Positions 10,842 through 22,118 of a stretch of 64,000 bases of DNA are shown here, piece after piece (the first letter of the stretch is position 1; every line of letters starts with the position of its first letter). Below the pieces are notes generated by a model. It was not told where the DNA came from. It made no database searches and saw only the letters and a program-made list of their open reading frames with translations. This stretch comes from Siderastrea siderea (Eukaryota; Cnidaria; Anthozoa; Scleractinia; Rhizangiidae): contig OZ034968.1 in the NCBI GenBank assembly GCA_964030785.1, positions 39,019,186 through 39,083,185 on the forward strand. The letters are read 5' to 3'. The translations under genes and the position numbers were made by a program.

Positions 10842-11789
10842 AAACGTAAGTTAAATTTCCCTGAAATTTCTTGGTAATTTAATAGCACATTTTTACTTCA
10901 CAAATAAAGAATGTGATTAAGCAGTCAACAGGCCCTGCTTTACCAAACAAACCGCGGATAAGAAAATGAAAGAGACTGTTAATAATAATTTCAATGCCGT
11001 ATTTTCCTTTCCTAAAATTTTCCTGCCACAATCTAATCCCCTTGTATACTTTAGTAAAAGACATCTTCACGTTTTTTAGGCCAGAACTGAAATACCACAG
11101 AAGACTTTTTACTTGAAATTTTAGCATTCATTTTGTGGCACCTCTCTCTTTTCTCGCAACAAAACCAAGTAACCTTGTAGACCTCCATCGCAGACGAGCC
11201 CTCAACTAAGCACTGAGAATAATTTGAAATATTTGCTGACGCATTAACACATTCCTTTGTTGGCAGCGACTGCGTTATCCATATCCATCAGGTCCAGATA
11301 TCAAGCAATTGACGAGTACGTACTGAACGAACAAGAATTTTTAATATCCTTTTTTTCTCAGTCTAATACAACTGATGAATAACGTATAACTGTAAGAATA
11401 ACGTAAGGGTTTTTTCTATTGTTTTTCACTCACACACCATCGATTATCGAAATGCTCGAAAAATCAATCTTAAATTTTGTTGTGTAAAATAATTGAAAAC
11501 AAACAGCAATGTAAACTGCATTAATGCGAATAGTATCCAGGATTCCACCGGAATAGTATAACAATCAACAATTCAAGTAATGCTTAACGGCTTTCATTTA
11601 AATGATCGAACTTTAGGGTTTCATCCAGAGACTTAAAGAATAGAACCGCCTTTTACAGCACAATAAACGCCAACGGAAAGTATTGCCATAAGCGGTCAAT
11701 TCAGTGGTCACATAGGATTTTATCCACGGACTCAAAAGGTACGACCACGTTACATTGAGATTCAAGGTTTGGCTCTGGGCGGGAAAGGG
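10842..11789. other. Unassigned spacer after the CHAT exon
   Basis: AT-rich sequence. I see no gene or clear repeat. Confidence 0.4.
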
Positions 11790-11792
11790 TAA

Positions 11793-12601
11793 TGTATCAG
11801 TCAATTCCAGCGGTGCCCATCCCCCCCCCCCCCCCGGGCATTAGTCGGGCATTTGCTCACGTTTTAATCCTGGGGGTGGGGCATTTGAAATTTTATCACT
11901 GCCCGGGGGTCGGGCATTTGCCTACCCCCGGGACGACCCCGGGGCATTTGACAAGGTGAGAAAAACGCTCCGGTGTAGTCAGTCTGAGGTCGTCCATGAT
12001 CTTCCATTCCTTTGTTGCTGTTCGCTGATTGATTTCATCGTTTATTGATTAAATACTGTATCAAGTGAAATTAATTCTACGTACTATATGGATTTTTAAG
12101 CTATCCGAGATGACCAGTTTAGTAAAAATATTTTATGTTTTTGGCCGTTTGTTAAATACAGATCATGCATTTTCAGTTCTTCGAAATTATTTTAAAAGCA
12201 TTTCTTTTAATATAGCATATTTAACAAAACACTTATAAGTTGTGTATGTCAAAATCAAATAAATGAACGTGTTATTGATATTAATAAAGTATCATTATTT
12301 TGAAAACAAATGAACAACGGAAGGGGAGACGCACAGGTATAAAATAACCGAAGCGCATTGATAATAATGATGAGTGACACTTTTTTGTTATGATTTATTA
12401 TTAAAATCTTGAGCAGTGTTGCTTTCTAGATGATCCCGGGAGTGGGGCATTTGCCTTCTATTTTGGTCCCACCCCAGGGCATTTGACGGACTTACTTGTC
12501 CCCACCCCCGGGAATTTGCCATTTTTAAAAAAAAAATGCTAATGCCCGGGGGTTGGCCCGGGGGGGGGGGGTGATGGGCACCGCTGGAATTGACTGATGC
12601 A
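11793..12601. mobile_element. GC-end MITE with TAA target duplication
   Basis: An 809-bp element with TIRs that begin TGYATCAGTCAATTCCAGCG and run into poly-C/poly-G tracts. It is flanked by TAA on both sides (11790-11792 and 12602-12604). A trinucleotide TWA target duplication is typical of PIF/Harbinger. The motif GGGCATTTG recurs about six times in one orientation near the two ends, while the middle is AT-rich. No transposase is present. Confidence 0.8.
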
Positions 12602-12934
12602 TAATTGTAAGATAAGCGCTCCATTTCAGTCTGTAATCGTCCCAAGAATAATCCCGGAGAGCGCCGTCGCGTAAATTCGATTTGTGAACCATGAGTATGT
12701 TTGCAGACAGCATTGGAAGATGCTAATAAATAGTTATTCCACAAGTGCACGTTGAATATGAGGTTATCGCCTCTTATCTGACAAGCGAGAGTGGAATAAT
12801 TGTTTTATAAATTCTCAACCTCGGCAATCGTTGCTTCATTTTTTTGCAATGTTTTTGTGCGAAACGTTTGCTTGGCGGGGAAATGATTGATCGCCGCGGG
12901 ACTTGATGGCATAAAATTTTCCTTATAAGGCAGA

Positions 12935-13068
12935 AAGGAGGGTTATTAAGTAAATAAACCCTTTCCAATGGCTAGTATATCGGAGGATAATGCAGGAGGC
13001 TGAAAGATTGTCCAAAAATCACCAGTTGGTCGAAAAGCGAGGCTTCAGGGGCAACTGTGAAATTTTGA

Positions 13069-13099
<31 letters not shown>

Positions 13100-13148
13100 C
13101 GATATACCGGCAAGTTAGGAAGGGGTTATTTATTTTACAACCCTCCGA
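12935..13148. repeat. Imperfect foldback repeat
   Basis: Inverted arms (about 12935-13016 and 13067-13148) share ggagggtt, aaataaaccc, a TATCGGAGGATAATGC block and ctgaaagattgtcc. The loop is about 50 bp. It looks like a MITE, but no target duplication was defined. Confidence 0.65.
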
Positions 13149-13332
13149 TTAGTTTCAACAACGTGCACGCCTTATTGTGTTAAAGAGAAATCATTCAGTG
13201 AGGATCACAGCACATTTGCAGCTAAGCAAATCCAAGCTGGATAGTTTACTCGATTTTATTACACTGTGATTTAATCTGAAAAGTTCCAACCTGAAAAAGT
13301 GACTTCCTTTCTTGTTTTTCTCTCATCAAGAG

Positions 13333-13372
13333 AATCGGACGACGGGTATCGCCTGTTACCCGCCGTCCGATT
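13333..13372. repeat. GC-rich hairpin
   Basis: 16-bp inverted arms (AATCGGACGACGGGTA and its complement, one mismatch) around an 8-base loop. It could be a small structured RNA or cruciform; no function can be read. Confidence 0.7.
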
Positions 13373-13379
13373 TTGTACC

Positions 13380-14960
13380 ACGTGATGTTTTTCATCCGAT
13401 GAGCGCGCGCGCGAAAATTAATTGGTGGGTTATAATCGCTGATAACCTGAGAAAGCTAAAATTTCATTAACCGAGATTGAGAATTGCGACCTTTCACTAA
13501 TGAATCATATCTATAACAGAATCGGACTTAAAACAGCTAAGAGCATTTCTTAGATCTTTTGGTTCAACAGACAACTGAAAGTCTTTTTAGGGACCTATTC
13601 ATGTTCACCGCCCACTGCAGTGCGCGCACTGACGAATAAATGTCTTAATAGTGTTCAAGCTCGGCCTGCTTTGGTCGGCTTGTAGCTAATCAGAATCGAA
13701 AGGTTCATTGTACATACTTTTACATTGTGAGCAATTACTATGTAAAAGCTTATTATACGGCTCATTTAGCCCAAGTGATAACAAACGTTACTGAGGGTAG
13801 CATGGAGGGGATTTTCAATAAGCTTTAAGTTGTGAGCCTTATCTTATATAGGTTTACCCAATCCCTGGCCTCGATATCGCCTTTGGAGGAATCTACTTCT
13901 CGTTCGAAATCAAATTGGCTATTGCATCTACAACCAGATATTAAATATATCTATGCTGTAGTTTTTTTTGTGGAACAGTGTCGTTAATTTCGAGGGCTTA
14001 GAAGATTAGTCCGTCCGTGTCAGGTTTTCGTAAAAATTTAATGCAGGTGAAACTCTGAGACTGAAGGCTGTAAGACAGTGAAAACAAGGCACTTTTTCTG
14101 AAATAGCAACCACAATCAACAACAGTTCTTAAATGTTAGAACCGTGTATCTTACGACACTGTTCCTTTATATTAAGTTAAATAATGATTAAGCTTTTGAA
14201 TTCGTTGACATTGCCGACAATTTTTAAACTAAATATTGCTGAGGAATTCCAAGCCTGTCGCCCTAGAGGAGGTCTCTCATGAAACAGGAAACCTAAGGAA
14301 AAATAACGACCTAAAGTCTATCCAGCATTAGTGTAACCCAGACGATGAGGCACAAGTCAGAGATTAACTGTCTTAATCATACAAGGACTTGTGTTTATGT
14401 GAAGGCAGACCTAAAGGACCTTTACAAACAGAAATGAAAGAAATCAAGAACTGTTTTCGGGAAAGTACCAAGAACTGAGAACTGTGAAAGCTTGAAGGCA
14501 AGTGCCATGGTTTACTGAAGTCATCTTTATAGAAACTGAGAGCGTAAACCTAGCTGTTTTTTTTTTATCCTGCAAAGTTCTCAGGATTCAACGCATGAGC
14601 GTACTCCGATATTCGGAGAAGATACTGTGACCCGAAAATAAGAGCAGCGAAATTCTGTAATGGCGACACAGCAATTAAAGTTTTATGCTTCTTGGTGAAT
14701 TACGTAAGTTATATCTAAACGAAGAGTGCGTTATACAATTTATGTCTGGCCAGCTGGATAAGTCAGTTTGTAAATGATACGGTTGAGGTAGCAAAACTAT
14801 TCTTGAGGAATTGGCATTGTTTTGGTAGTAGCACTAACGATATGGCGTGTTTTGAAATGCGTTTGTGGTTGTATTAAGATTCAAAGTATATCGGAAGCTT
14901 TGCTAATCCTAAAATCGCTTCAATAATAAACTGACTTAAATGGCGTCATTGAAATGATAT
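13380..14960. other. Unassigned spacer left of the Harbinger element
   Basis: No supported gene or recognisable element. Confidence 0.4.
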
Positions 14961-15155
14961 AGCCCCATTTACACTTAAGAAAAATCGGCTAGGCAAGGAT
15001 GGATATTGGCTAGGGTAACGTAACTTTCTGGAGAGGCAAGGAAAGTTTACACGCACTACTTTTCATGCTTACCGTTTTTGTATTAGGCAAGGATGTTTTG
15101 TTCCAGGCAAGGATGAAAACAACGATGGTGAGCATGCGCACTTATTAGACACAAC

Positions 15156-16439
15156 ATGGCGTCCACAGTTCTGTTAAGTTTATTCCACTCCATGCGGCGA
15201 AAAGAACAAGACAATTGTCGTCGAGAAAACCGGCAACCCATTAACGAGCTAGCAAAACGAGGGAGGGCGTTAAGGCTCTTGCGGTCAAGGAAAAGGAAAA
15301 TAATGGTGATCCTAATGTCTTTAGTAACATTAATGCTAAACCCACCACGTGACCGAATGTATTGGATGAAGCCGCATAGCGACGATTGGTTTCAAACAGC
15401 TGACAATCACTTCACCCAGGAACAATGGTACGAGAACTTTCGTGTCACGAAAGATACGTTCACGATCATTCTCAATGAAATTGAAGGCGAAATATCAAAG
15501 CAGGACACTGCAATGCGCAAAGCTGTTCCAGCCAGGAAGAAGCTGGCGATGATACTCTACTATTTGGCCTCAACAGCCGAGTATCGAACTATTGCCAACC
15601 TTTTTGGAGTATCAAGGGCATTCCTTTGTAATTGCTTCAAAGATGTGTGTTGTGCCATTATTAAGAATCTGCAGAAAAGATTCATTTACATTCCGACGAA
15701 TGATGAGCTAGAATCTGTCCTTGAATCCTACAAAGAAAAGTGGGGATTCCCAATGTGCGCTGGGGCAATAGACGGGACACACATTCCTATTATTGCACCC
15801 AAGGAAAATCAAATTGATTACGTAAACCGAAAAGGTTACCACAGTGTTGTCATGCAGGCTGTAGTTGACTGTAATTACCTTTTCAGGGATATTGTCATTG
15901 GATGGCCCGGTAGCGTACACGATGCCCGTATCTTGTCTAATTCCAAATTGTATAAGAAAGGAAACGACAAGAGATTATTTCCAGATACAAGGGAACGTAT
16001 CGGTAGCCAAGATGTTCCTATCATCATACTTGGTGACCCTGCTTATCCTCTGCTACCATGGCTTTTGAAGCCATATCCGGAAAACATCAATACACCCCAA
16101 AGCCAAAGAGTATTTAACTACAGATTGAGCAGAGCTCGAATGACAGTGGAAAACACATTTGGGCGATGAAAGGGAAGATTTCGGAGATTTTCCAAGAGGA
16201 TAGACATGGAGGTGCCGGGGGTAGTGAATTTAATTGCTGCATCATGCATTCTTCACAACATATGTGAAGTCCAAAAAAATGAAGTTTTGGAAGCGTGGAT
16301 AAATGAAGCAACTGCATTGCCTCAGCCAAATTCACTTCCAATTGTGCTTGACGAAGCTGATGATGCAACAGACATTCGCTCAGCATTTAAGACCTTTTTT
16401 ATGTCTCAAAGAGGAGCGAATATTGGAACAGGTTCATAA
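15156..16439 (+). pseudogene. Harbinger DDE transposase (HARBI1-like), one in-frame TGA
   Basis: The transposase nuclease of the Harbinger element, which cuts and joins DNA as a DDE enzyme. One frame covers 427 codons, about the length of HARBI1-type proteins. A helix-turn-helix region lies around residues 124-165 (A-R-K-K-L-A-M-I-L-Y-Y-L-A to G-V-S-R-A-F-L). The catalytic acidic residues are visible: Asp206 in A-I-D-G-T-H, Asp256 in S-V-H-D-A-R and Glu332 in V-E-N-T-F-G-R. The only break is a TGA at 16167-16169 directly after F-G-R. The same frame then continues with K-G-R-F-R-R-F, I-A-A-S-C-I-L-H-N-I-C and onward to a stop at 16437. Relatives have a Leu or Trp at this place, so TGG to TGA is the simplest cause. 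Protein made without readthrough would keep all three catalytic residues but lose about 90 C-terminal residues. The start ATG at 15156 is the first in frame after the TIR repeats. Confidence 0.88.
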
Positions 16440-17105
16440 CCTGCACCCTTAGTTGACTGTATAAAACAGTTCAACAAAACCGCAAGTTAACAAAGTTTTA
16501 TTTCAGCGGTTTGTTAAGCTCACCTGCAGAACAAGTTTCTTAGAGAAAAACTTTGCAACTGGTTATCAGATGACATAAATTAGGAAATGGTTTCAGCACC
16601 GCTCTTCCCCACAAGTTGAAAGAGGAGGCTAAGAAATTAGATGAGACCGTTGTTGGTGTTTTTAAATTCCTTAAAATGATTTCAGAAGAGTAAATTTGTT
16701 GAGTTTTAAAAGAAGCACCACTGTAACAAACCTGGAATTACTTTTTACCGTTGTCTGTTAAGTACCTAAATTTTTAGAAAAAAAGTGATCAAGAAGGGTA
16801 TTTAAACTTTTACGTTGGAGTTGGAAACACAACATACTATCAGAGTCACAAATTAAATCTAAAAATACAAATGTTGAGATTTTCCACTGTAAGTGTGATA
16901 ACTAGGAACAAACTCTGTCAATAAACCTACTTATCAGTAATATCTTTGGGTAAGGTCCCTACACAAATTTTACGATAGCTATGAATAAAAACATCACATT
17001 AATGAAACAACATGCAATGAGCCATGAAAATTCCTTGGAGAGTGACATTCCGAAATATAAATTATCCAGCTTACACACAGCTTCAAAGCAATAAGTAACA
17101 AGTAA

Positions 17106-17336
17106 AGGCTGCTTTCCACATGATCGCTACCATCGCTACCATCACTTCAATCGCTGGAAAAACGTTCAGCAATCGTTGTGATCATACGGAAACCACACTT
17201 CAGCGATCCTAGCGATCACAGCATTTCACAACGATCGCTGAAGAGTGGTTTCCACGTGATCACAACGACTGCTGAACGTTTTTTGCAGCAATCACAGCCA
17301 TCGTAGCAATCGTAGCGATCATATGGAAACCAGCCT
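17106..17336. mobile_element. 231-bp MITE nested in the Harbinger element, TAA target duplication
   Basis: TIRs begin AGGCTGSTTTCCAYATGATC and the flanks are TAA at 17103-17105 and 17337-17339. The body is built from palindromic 'cgatcgctgaa'-type blocks. The TAA duplication fits PIF/Harbinger mobilisation, although its TIRs differ from those of the host element. It lies between the two convergent genes and breaks neither. Confidence 0.9.
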
Positions 17337-17423
17337 TAACGGTTGTCATAGTTGTTTTACACTTTTATACTAACAGTCTGAGGTAACTCAACTTGAAGTA
17401 GAGTAGCTTTGCATTTCAATGCA

Positions 17424-19232
17424 TTACAATTGAGTATAGCTTGATTCTGATGATGCACATGAACTTTTATCCATTGCACCACCCATAAATGCATGGCCCC
17501 ATTCAAATGACCTTCTACCAGTTTCATCAATTACACTTGGACAGTAACCTCCAGGTACAACTGAGGTAGACTGGATACTTGTTGCAGGTAAATATGCATT
17601 GCGTGTTAAGAGTTGAAGAACAGCTAATTCGTGTTCTCTCTCCTCTCTTCGCCTTACAGCCTCTAATTTTGCCTGCTCCAGTTGCAATGCCATCTCACGC
17701 TTGTGGCGGTCTTCCTCCATTTTAAAGAATCTGAGAGAAATAAAATAACTAATTAGACATACAGTAAGTATTTTGATTTGTGCAAGACAATGGATCCATA
17801 AAGAATATTTTGCCCAAATAAATAGAACTTGAGAATTATACAGAAAACAACTGTTCACATGCAAATCTCACATGATATTATGAACAGATTCATTTAGTTA
17901 TGTTTCAGGTTCTTAGTGCTGTTTACTTTTGCTTACTTCAAAGTTGACTGTGATGTACTAATTTTGTAATTATGTTGCCATAGTAACACGGTCATGTGGA
18001 AATCTCATGACCATATTAGGCATTGTATTTTAATTCCATTGTGTTGTGGAAGGGATCTATAAAAAATATTCGTCCTTATGGGAACTAACTGATCACGTGA
18101 CCATGACATCATAGTATGATAGCATATTGGTATTTGTTACTTCTTCGCCCTTAAAATAAAACAACAACAACAACAGAAGCCCTCGGTCAATAGCCGGAAA
18201 ATCAGAAAACGACTTAAAGATGCTTTTTGCACCTATTACACTTTTTATAATTTTGCAGTAAAGTACCTATCCATTTCTGAAGTTGCTGAAGTTACCATCT
18301 TATCACAGAGAATCTCAAGAGACCGCTCCAGCTTAGTTTTCTTGGTAATGCTCTTGGATTTTACTTTTACACCAGATGGTTTCTCAACAAATGGCTTCAC
18401 ATCTGTACTTGAATCAGTTGTTGCAATTGATTCATGAGGCATTTCAGGTAAATCATCCTGTGGTGGGGGTGTTGACCTGCTTTCGATAACGTTACCACCG
18501 TCAGAAATCTCGGTACCAGTGTCATCTTCATCTAAGAGTTAAAGGACATACATAACCGGTTCTTAACAAAGATACCTCTATACCCCTGATAACGTTAACC
18601 AGAATCGAACCACTGACTCGCTTTGTCATCTTTAATTAGTCCAGTCTATATACAATTACACAATTCAATTACAATGTCTACCAAACATTAATACAGTTCA
18701 AGATAACAAAACAAATCAGTAACAACTACAATTACTATTACCGTTATCAACTTCTCTGTTTTCTGACACCAGCATGTCACCTTCTCCTTCTTCAGTCTGG
18801 TCAACACTTGAATCAAGGACCCGAGGTGGGGAGATGTTGGCTCTGTGACCCAGGATGCGGTCCATTTTATCAAAGAATTTCCACTTTCGCCCTCGTGCTC
18901 TGCCACTCTTACTTGTTTTCGTTTTTTCTTCCTTGTACTTCTGACGAAGTTTTCTTATCTTGTTTATTATTGCCTTCAGATCACATTTGACGCCTATGAT
19001 GAAGGAAAGAGTGCAAAAAACTATAGGTTCGTCACAACTGAGCTTCCAAGATGGCACTAGATATTTATACTTCACCTTGTTGGACTTGTAATGTGCGGTA
19101 TACGGCCGTTTTCTCCCTCGGTGTTTTTGCATTGTCGATACTGAATTGTATTGTTTCTTCGGCCCATAAATCGATTAATTTTTCCACTTCTTCGGTTTTC
19201 CAACTTGTCTTCCCTCTTACCTCGGTCGCCAT
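17424..19232 (-). CDS. Harbinger second gene: Myb/SANT-like DNA-binding protein, four exons
   Basis: Minus-strand spliced gene. Exons: 19232-19076, 18993-18742, 18531-18267 and 17730-17424. Every junction has GT-AG ends and phases that agree, giving an unbroken 326-residue protein ending in T-Q-L. Exons 1-2 encode a Myb/SANT-like (MADF-like) trihelix domain: W-K-T-E-E-V-E-K-L-I-D-L-W, then I-I-N-K-I-R-K-L-R-Q-K-Y-K-E and a K-W-K-F-F-D segment. Exon 3 is acidic, then rich in Ser, Thr and Lys. Exon 4 carries a charged coiled coil (E-E-D-R-H-K-R-E-M-A-L-Q-L-E-Q) and a Ser-rich tail. In PIF/Harbinger elements the Myb-like protein binds the transposase, helps carry it into the nucleus and supports binding to the element ends. 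It is convergent with the transposase. An alternative ATG seven codons upstream (19253) is possible. No defect is seen. Confidence 0.88.
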
Positions 19233-19597
19233 CTTGAAACTGGTTTCAAGCATGCGCTGTATCTCTGAGGCATGCGCACAATCATCGGGAAAAGTGCGGG
19301 GAGCACGTATGAGCGTTTACACCACGACCAAAAACAGGAAGGTGCCGCTTTTCACCCTTGCCTCGCCGATTTTTTAGAAAAAAGGACAACGTCCGGATGT
19401 GGTCCCAAAACCGAAAAATTCATCGGCGAGGCAAGGCAGGCTTAAACTGTTTACACGATACAATTCATCCTTGCCTTGCCGAAAATGAAAATCACCTTTG
19501 CCACTTTTTATCCTTGCCTAGCCGTTTTTTTCTGCAGTGTAAATGGGGTTATAATCGACCAGACACGACAAATGGTAGTTTAAATTACAGTCAAAAA

Positions 19598-19790
19598 ATA
19601 TACGGAACGACTGATCCTTACCGTCCTGTAACGTATTTACTCATTCTACTTTTGTATCCCCTGAAGAAGGTTTGTTTTGCAAACCGAAATATCGGGCAAT
19701 TTTTTGTTTCATACATTTTTTTGCTTCACGTATTTCGTCTTCTGTGTCTTCGTTTCTTTAACTGCCGTAAGGATCAGTCGTTCCGTATAT
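19598..19790. repeat. Small element with 24-bp perfect terminal inverted repeats
   Basis: The 24-bp arms at 19598-19621 and 19767-19790 are exact inverses (ends ATATACGGAACGACTGATCC). The 145-bp interior contains 'cccctgaagaaggtttg...gaaatatcggg', a phrase resembling the 3' regions of cnidarian LINEs. It lies 48 bp from the Harbinger right end. Confidence 0.75.
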
Positions 19791-19969
19791 ATTTTTACTT
19801 CAAATGTTTTACTGATCCAGGTCTACTTGAGATCCGGCAACTCTCAACGCCTTGTCGTCGCTGTGGTCTTTCCAATTTATAAACGAAGTTACAGTCTACT
19901 GTGTTATGGTAACGTGCGATCAGGTCTTCCCCTTCCTTCTAATCCCCGCGTTTTCCCATTTTGCTTTAA

Positions 19970-20576
19970 CCCATTCACTCTAAGCTTTTTTCAGAAAAAA
20001 ACGCCATTTTAAGCCATGAAGGCTTTAATTTGGCTCCTGTCTGCTCAAATCCCGGTCCAAACGTTGATAACTTCCTCTGTAGCATGGAAACTAAACTTCT
20101 CTCCTATTTCCGAGGTAGTTTCGAAAATGTGATTTCGGGCATGCCCACAATTTAAAATTTGAACAGTTTTTTAACGAGAAAAACACCGTACCCGGTCGTC
20201 TTTCAGGGTCTTAGTGCTCAGTCCCGTTGTGTTGTCTTTGGTTCTCAATTCACCTTTTTTGAGTTTTTAGGCCATGTGATAGTCTCCTTGGACTAGAAAA
20301 GATTTCGCCCAAACTTTCAGGAAAGCGGAAATTTTCAACGACAAATAATAACCTGTGCCAAGGTCACGTTTTGCATCAATTTCACAAGGAAACTTTTCGT
20401 GTTTCTTTGTGCAACTCTGGTCTGTTTTCAGTGAGCGCTACGGTTTGTTAGGAGTGTGCCTGGTGCTTCAATTGGCTATCAAAAACATCTGCTGTCACTC
20501 AAAGTGATGACGTCACAAACTGAACAAGGGCAATGGTTGTTTATAGGCGGTTTTGGTCGGCACGGGAGGCAATGGG
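19970..20576. mobile_element. TTAA-target MITE with CCC ends (piggyBac-like)
   Basis: 607 bp, flanked by TTAA at 19966-19969 and 20577-20580, with ends CCCATTSACTC / GAGGCAATGGG. A TTAA target with CCC termini is the pattern of piggyBac elements. The TIR is short and there is no transposase, so it is non-autonomous. Confidence 0.65.
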
Positions 20577-20671
20577 TTAAAAAGGGAGGAAGGGGAGGAG
20601 GATCGCTTGTTAGTCTAACTTTGCGTGTAAATATTATCTTTGATTAGCATTAAAGTGATAAAAACAATCCT

Positions 20672-21026
20672 TGCAAACCTCTTTGTAGTTATTCGTCCAG
20701 ATTTCCAACGACTAGAAAAATAAAGTAAGCTGTTGTGCTCATGTTATCCGCAGCATCTCTCGGGCATCTGGCGAGGAAGACTACATTATGTTTGTGTCGT
20801 TTGCTCTAGGTACCCTACACCCCCCAAGCTTTCTTGGTAGTAAAGTAATAGAAACGCTCCACTGCAAACCTCTTTGTAGTTATTCGTCCAGATTTCCAAC
20901 AACTAGAGAAAATAAAGTGAGCTGACGGCCTCACATTATCCTTGGCATCTCTCGAGCATCTAGCGAGGAAGACGGTATGTGTTTGTGGTTTGCTCTAGCT
21001 ACCCTACACTCTGCAAGCTTTCTTAA
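20672..21026. repeat. 191-bp tandem doublet
   Basis: Unit 1 (20672-20862) is repeated from 20863 to about 21026 with roughly 85% identity; shared starts read tgcaaacctctttgtagtta. Confidence 0.85.
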
Positions 21027-22118
21027 GGGGGCTATGTCATCTGTTTTAGCATCGCTTTGAAAATCCAACAGACATGTTTGCATCAATAGCTATTCTACTA
21101 CACAGAATCTATTAATTAGTGTGTTTGGTGTTTGTTTGCAGATGGCCACGTTGGCAACAAATTCCAACTTGTAAATGTAAATGTTAGGACTTCGTTTTCA
21201 GGTTTTGCGTATCATAGATAAAACCAGCAATTACTGATTGCAGAAATTTGCTTGATATCACCCCCTTTATATGTATGACCAAGGTAATAGGATAAAAAAC
21301 AACAAAAAACAGAAAAATCTTCGTGCCTTTGCCACTTTAACAAGAGGTTGCCTTATTCGTTCGTGAAGCCTTGGATAAGTACCGAAAATAAGTAGATTCG
21401 CAGGGAAGGCGCTTGCAGTTTCATGTCTTGAGTATTGGAAACGAAATAAGAACACTCGTGGCTAGGACTTGTGTGCCATCTTGGAAAGGCGCTTCAGCTG
21501 CCCATGTGTGTATCTCATTCATGCGTGTGCGTTTTGCCTTTTGGGGAAATACAATTCGTACGTCATCAAGAGTCAAGGGTATTAGACAGGGAGGGGATGT
21601 GTACGGTAGAGTCTAGTGAGGGTATTGCTATGACAGTGACGGTTAATTTTTCCAGCACTCATCGAATCTTTGGCCCATTTAGGCAAATGTGTTCACAGCT
21701 GACCGTTAAAATGATACCCTCATTTGTCGGTTTGTGGCCCAGCTCGTTTAGGCCTGGATTGTGGCTTCGGCCGGTGACGTCACTGAGTAACATGAGATCG
21801 CGCTTCAGACGTCCCTCGGTCAATCGGTTGACGGTTAAGATTTAAGAGTTGACGATTGACAGTTAACCTGACCCTCATAAACTCTAAAGATTTCCTCGAC
21901 AAGATGAATGTTCGCTGTCCTCTATAGTTGTTGACCAATACTAGGACAAGCAGGATAAACAGGTAATTTCCGTGATCTCTCAAAACGCGAAGTTTTCAAT
22001 ACCCAGTTCTCTCTCTTCCCTCCCAGCTTCCTCATGCAAGTGGTTACTTGCTCCCTTTCGAGTTTGTCATGTTAGACGGACCAGAAAAATCAACTGAGAA
22101 ACCAACCAAAAAACAAAT
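21027..22118. other. Unassigned spacer
   Basis: No supported gene. Around 21620-21870 variants of 'gacggttaa' recur ('gttgacggttaag', 'gacagttaacc'), suggesting old repeat DNA. Confidence 0.4.

Larger units (their letters stand above)
14962..19549. mobile_element. PIF/Harbinger DNA transposon, near complete, two genes
   Basis: A 4.6 kb element with matching TIRs: GCCCCATTTACAC at 14962, and its complement preceding 19549. 'aggcaaggatg'-type subterminal repeats occur near both ends (about 14992, 15084, 15104; complements at 19365-19515) and are plausible transposase binding sites. TATA flanks both ends, so the exact 3-bp duplication (TWA in this family) cannot be fixed. The element carries the two hallmark genes of the superfamily in convergent orientation: a DDE transposase (+) and a Myb/SANT-like protein (-). 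A 231-bp MITE sits between them. Confidence 0.9.

Noticed and set aside
12388..12750. 120-codon minus-strand protein with Pro/Gly run
   Set aside because: It is the poly-G arm of the 11793-12601 MITE read in reverse.
17106..17336. CRISPR-like array because of repeated 'cgatcgct' blocks
   Set aside because: The repeats are palindromic blocks of a MITE with TIRs and TAA duplication, and the genome is eukaryotic.
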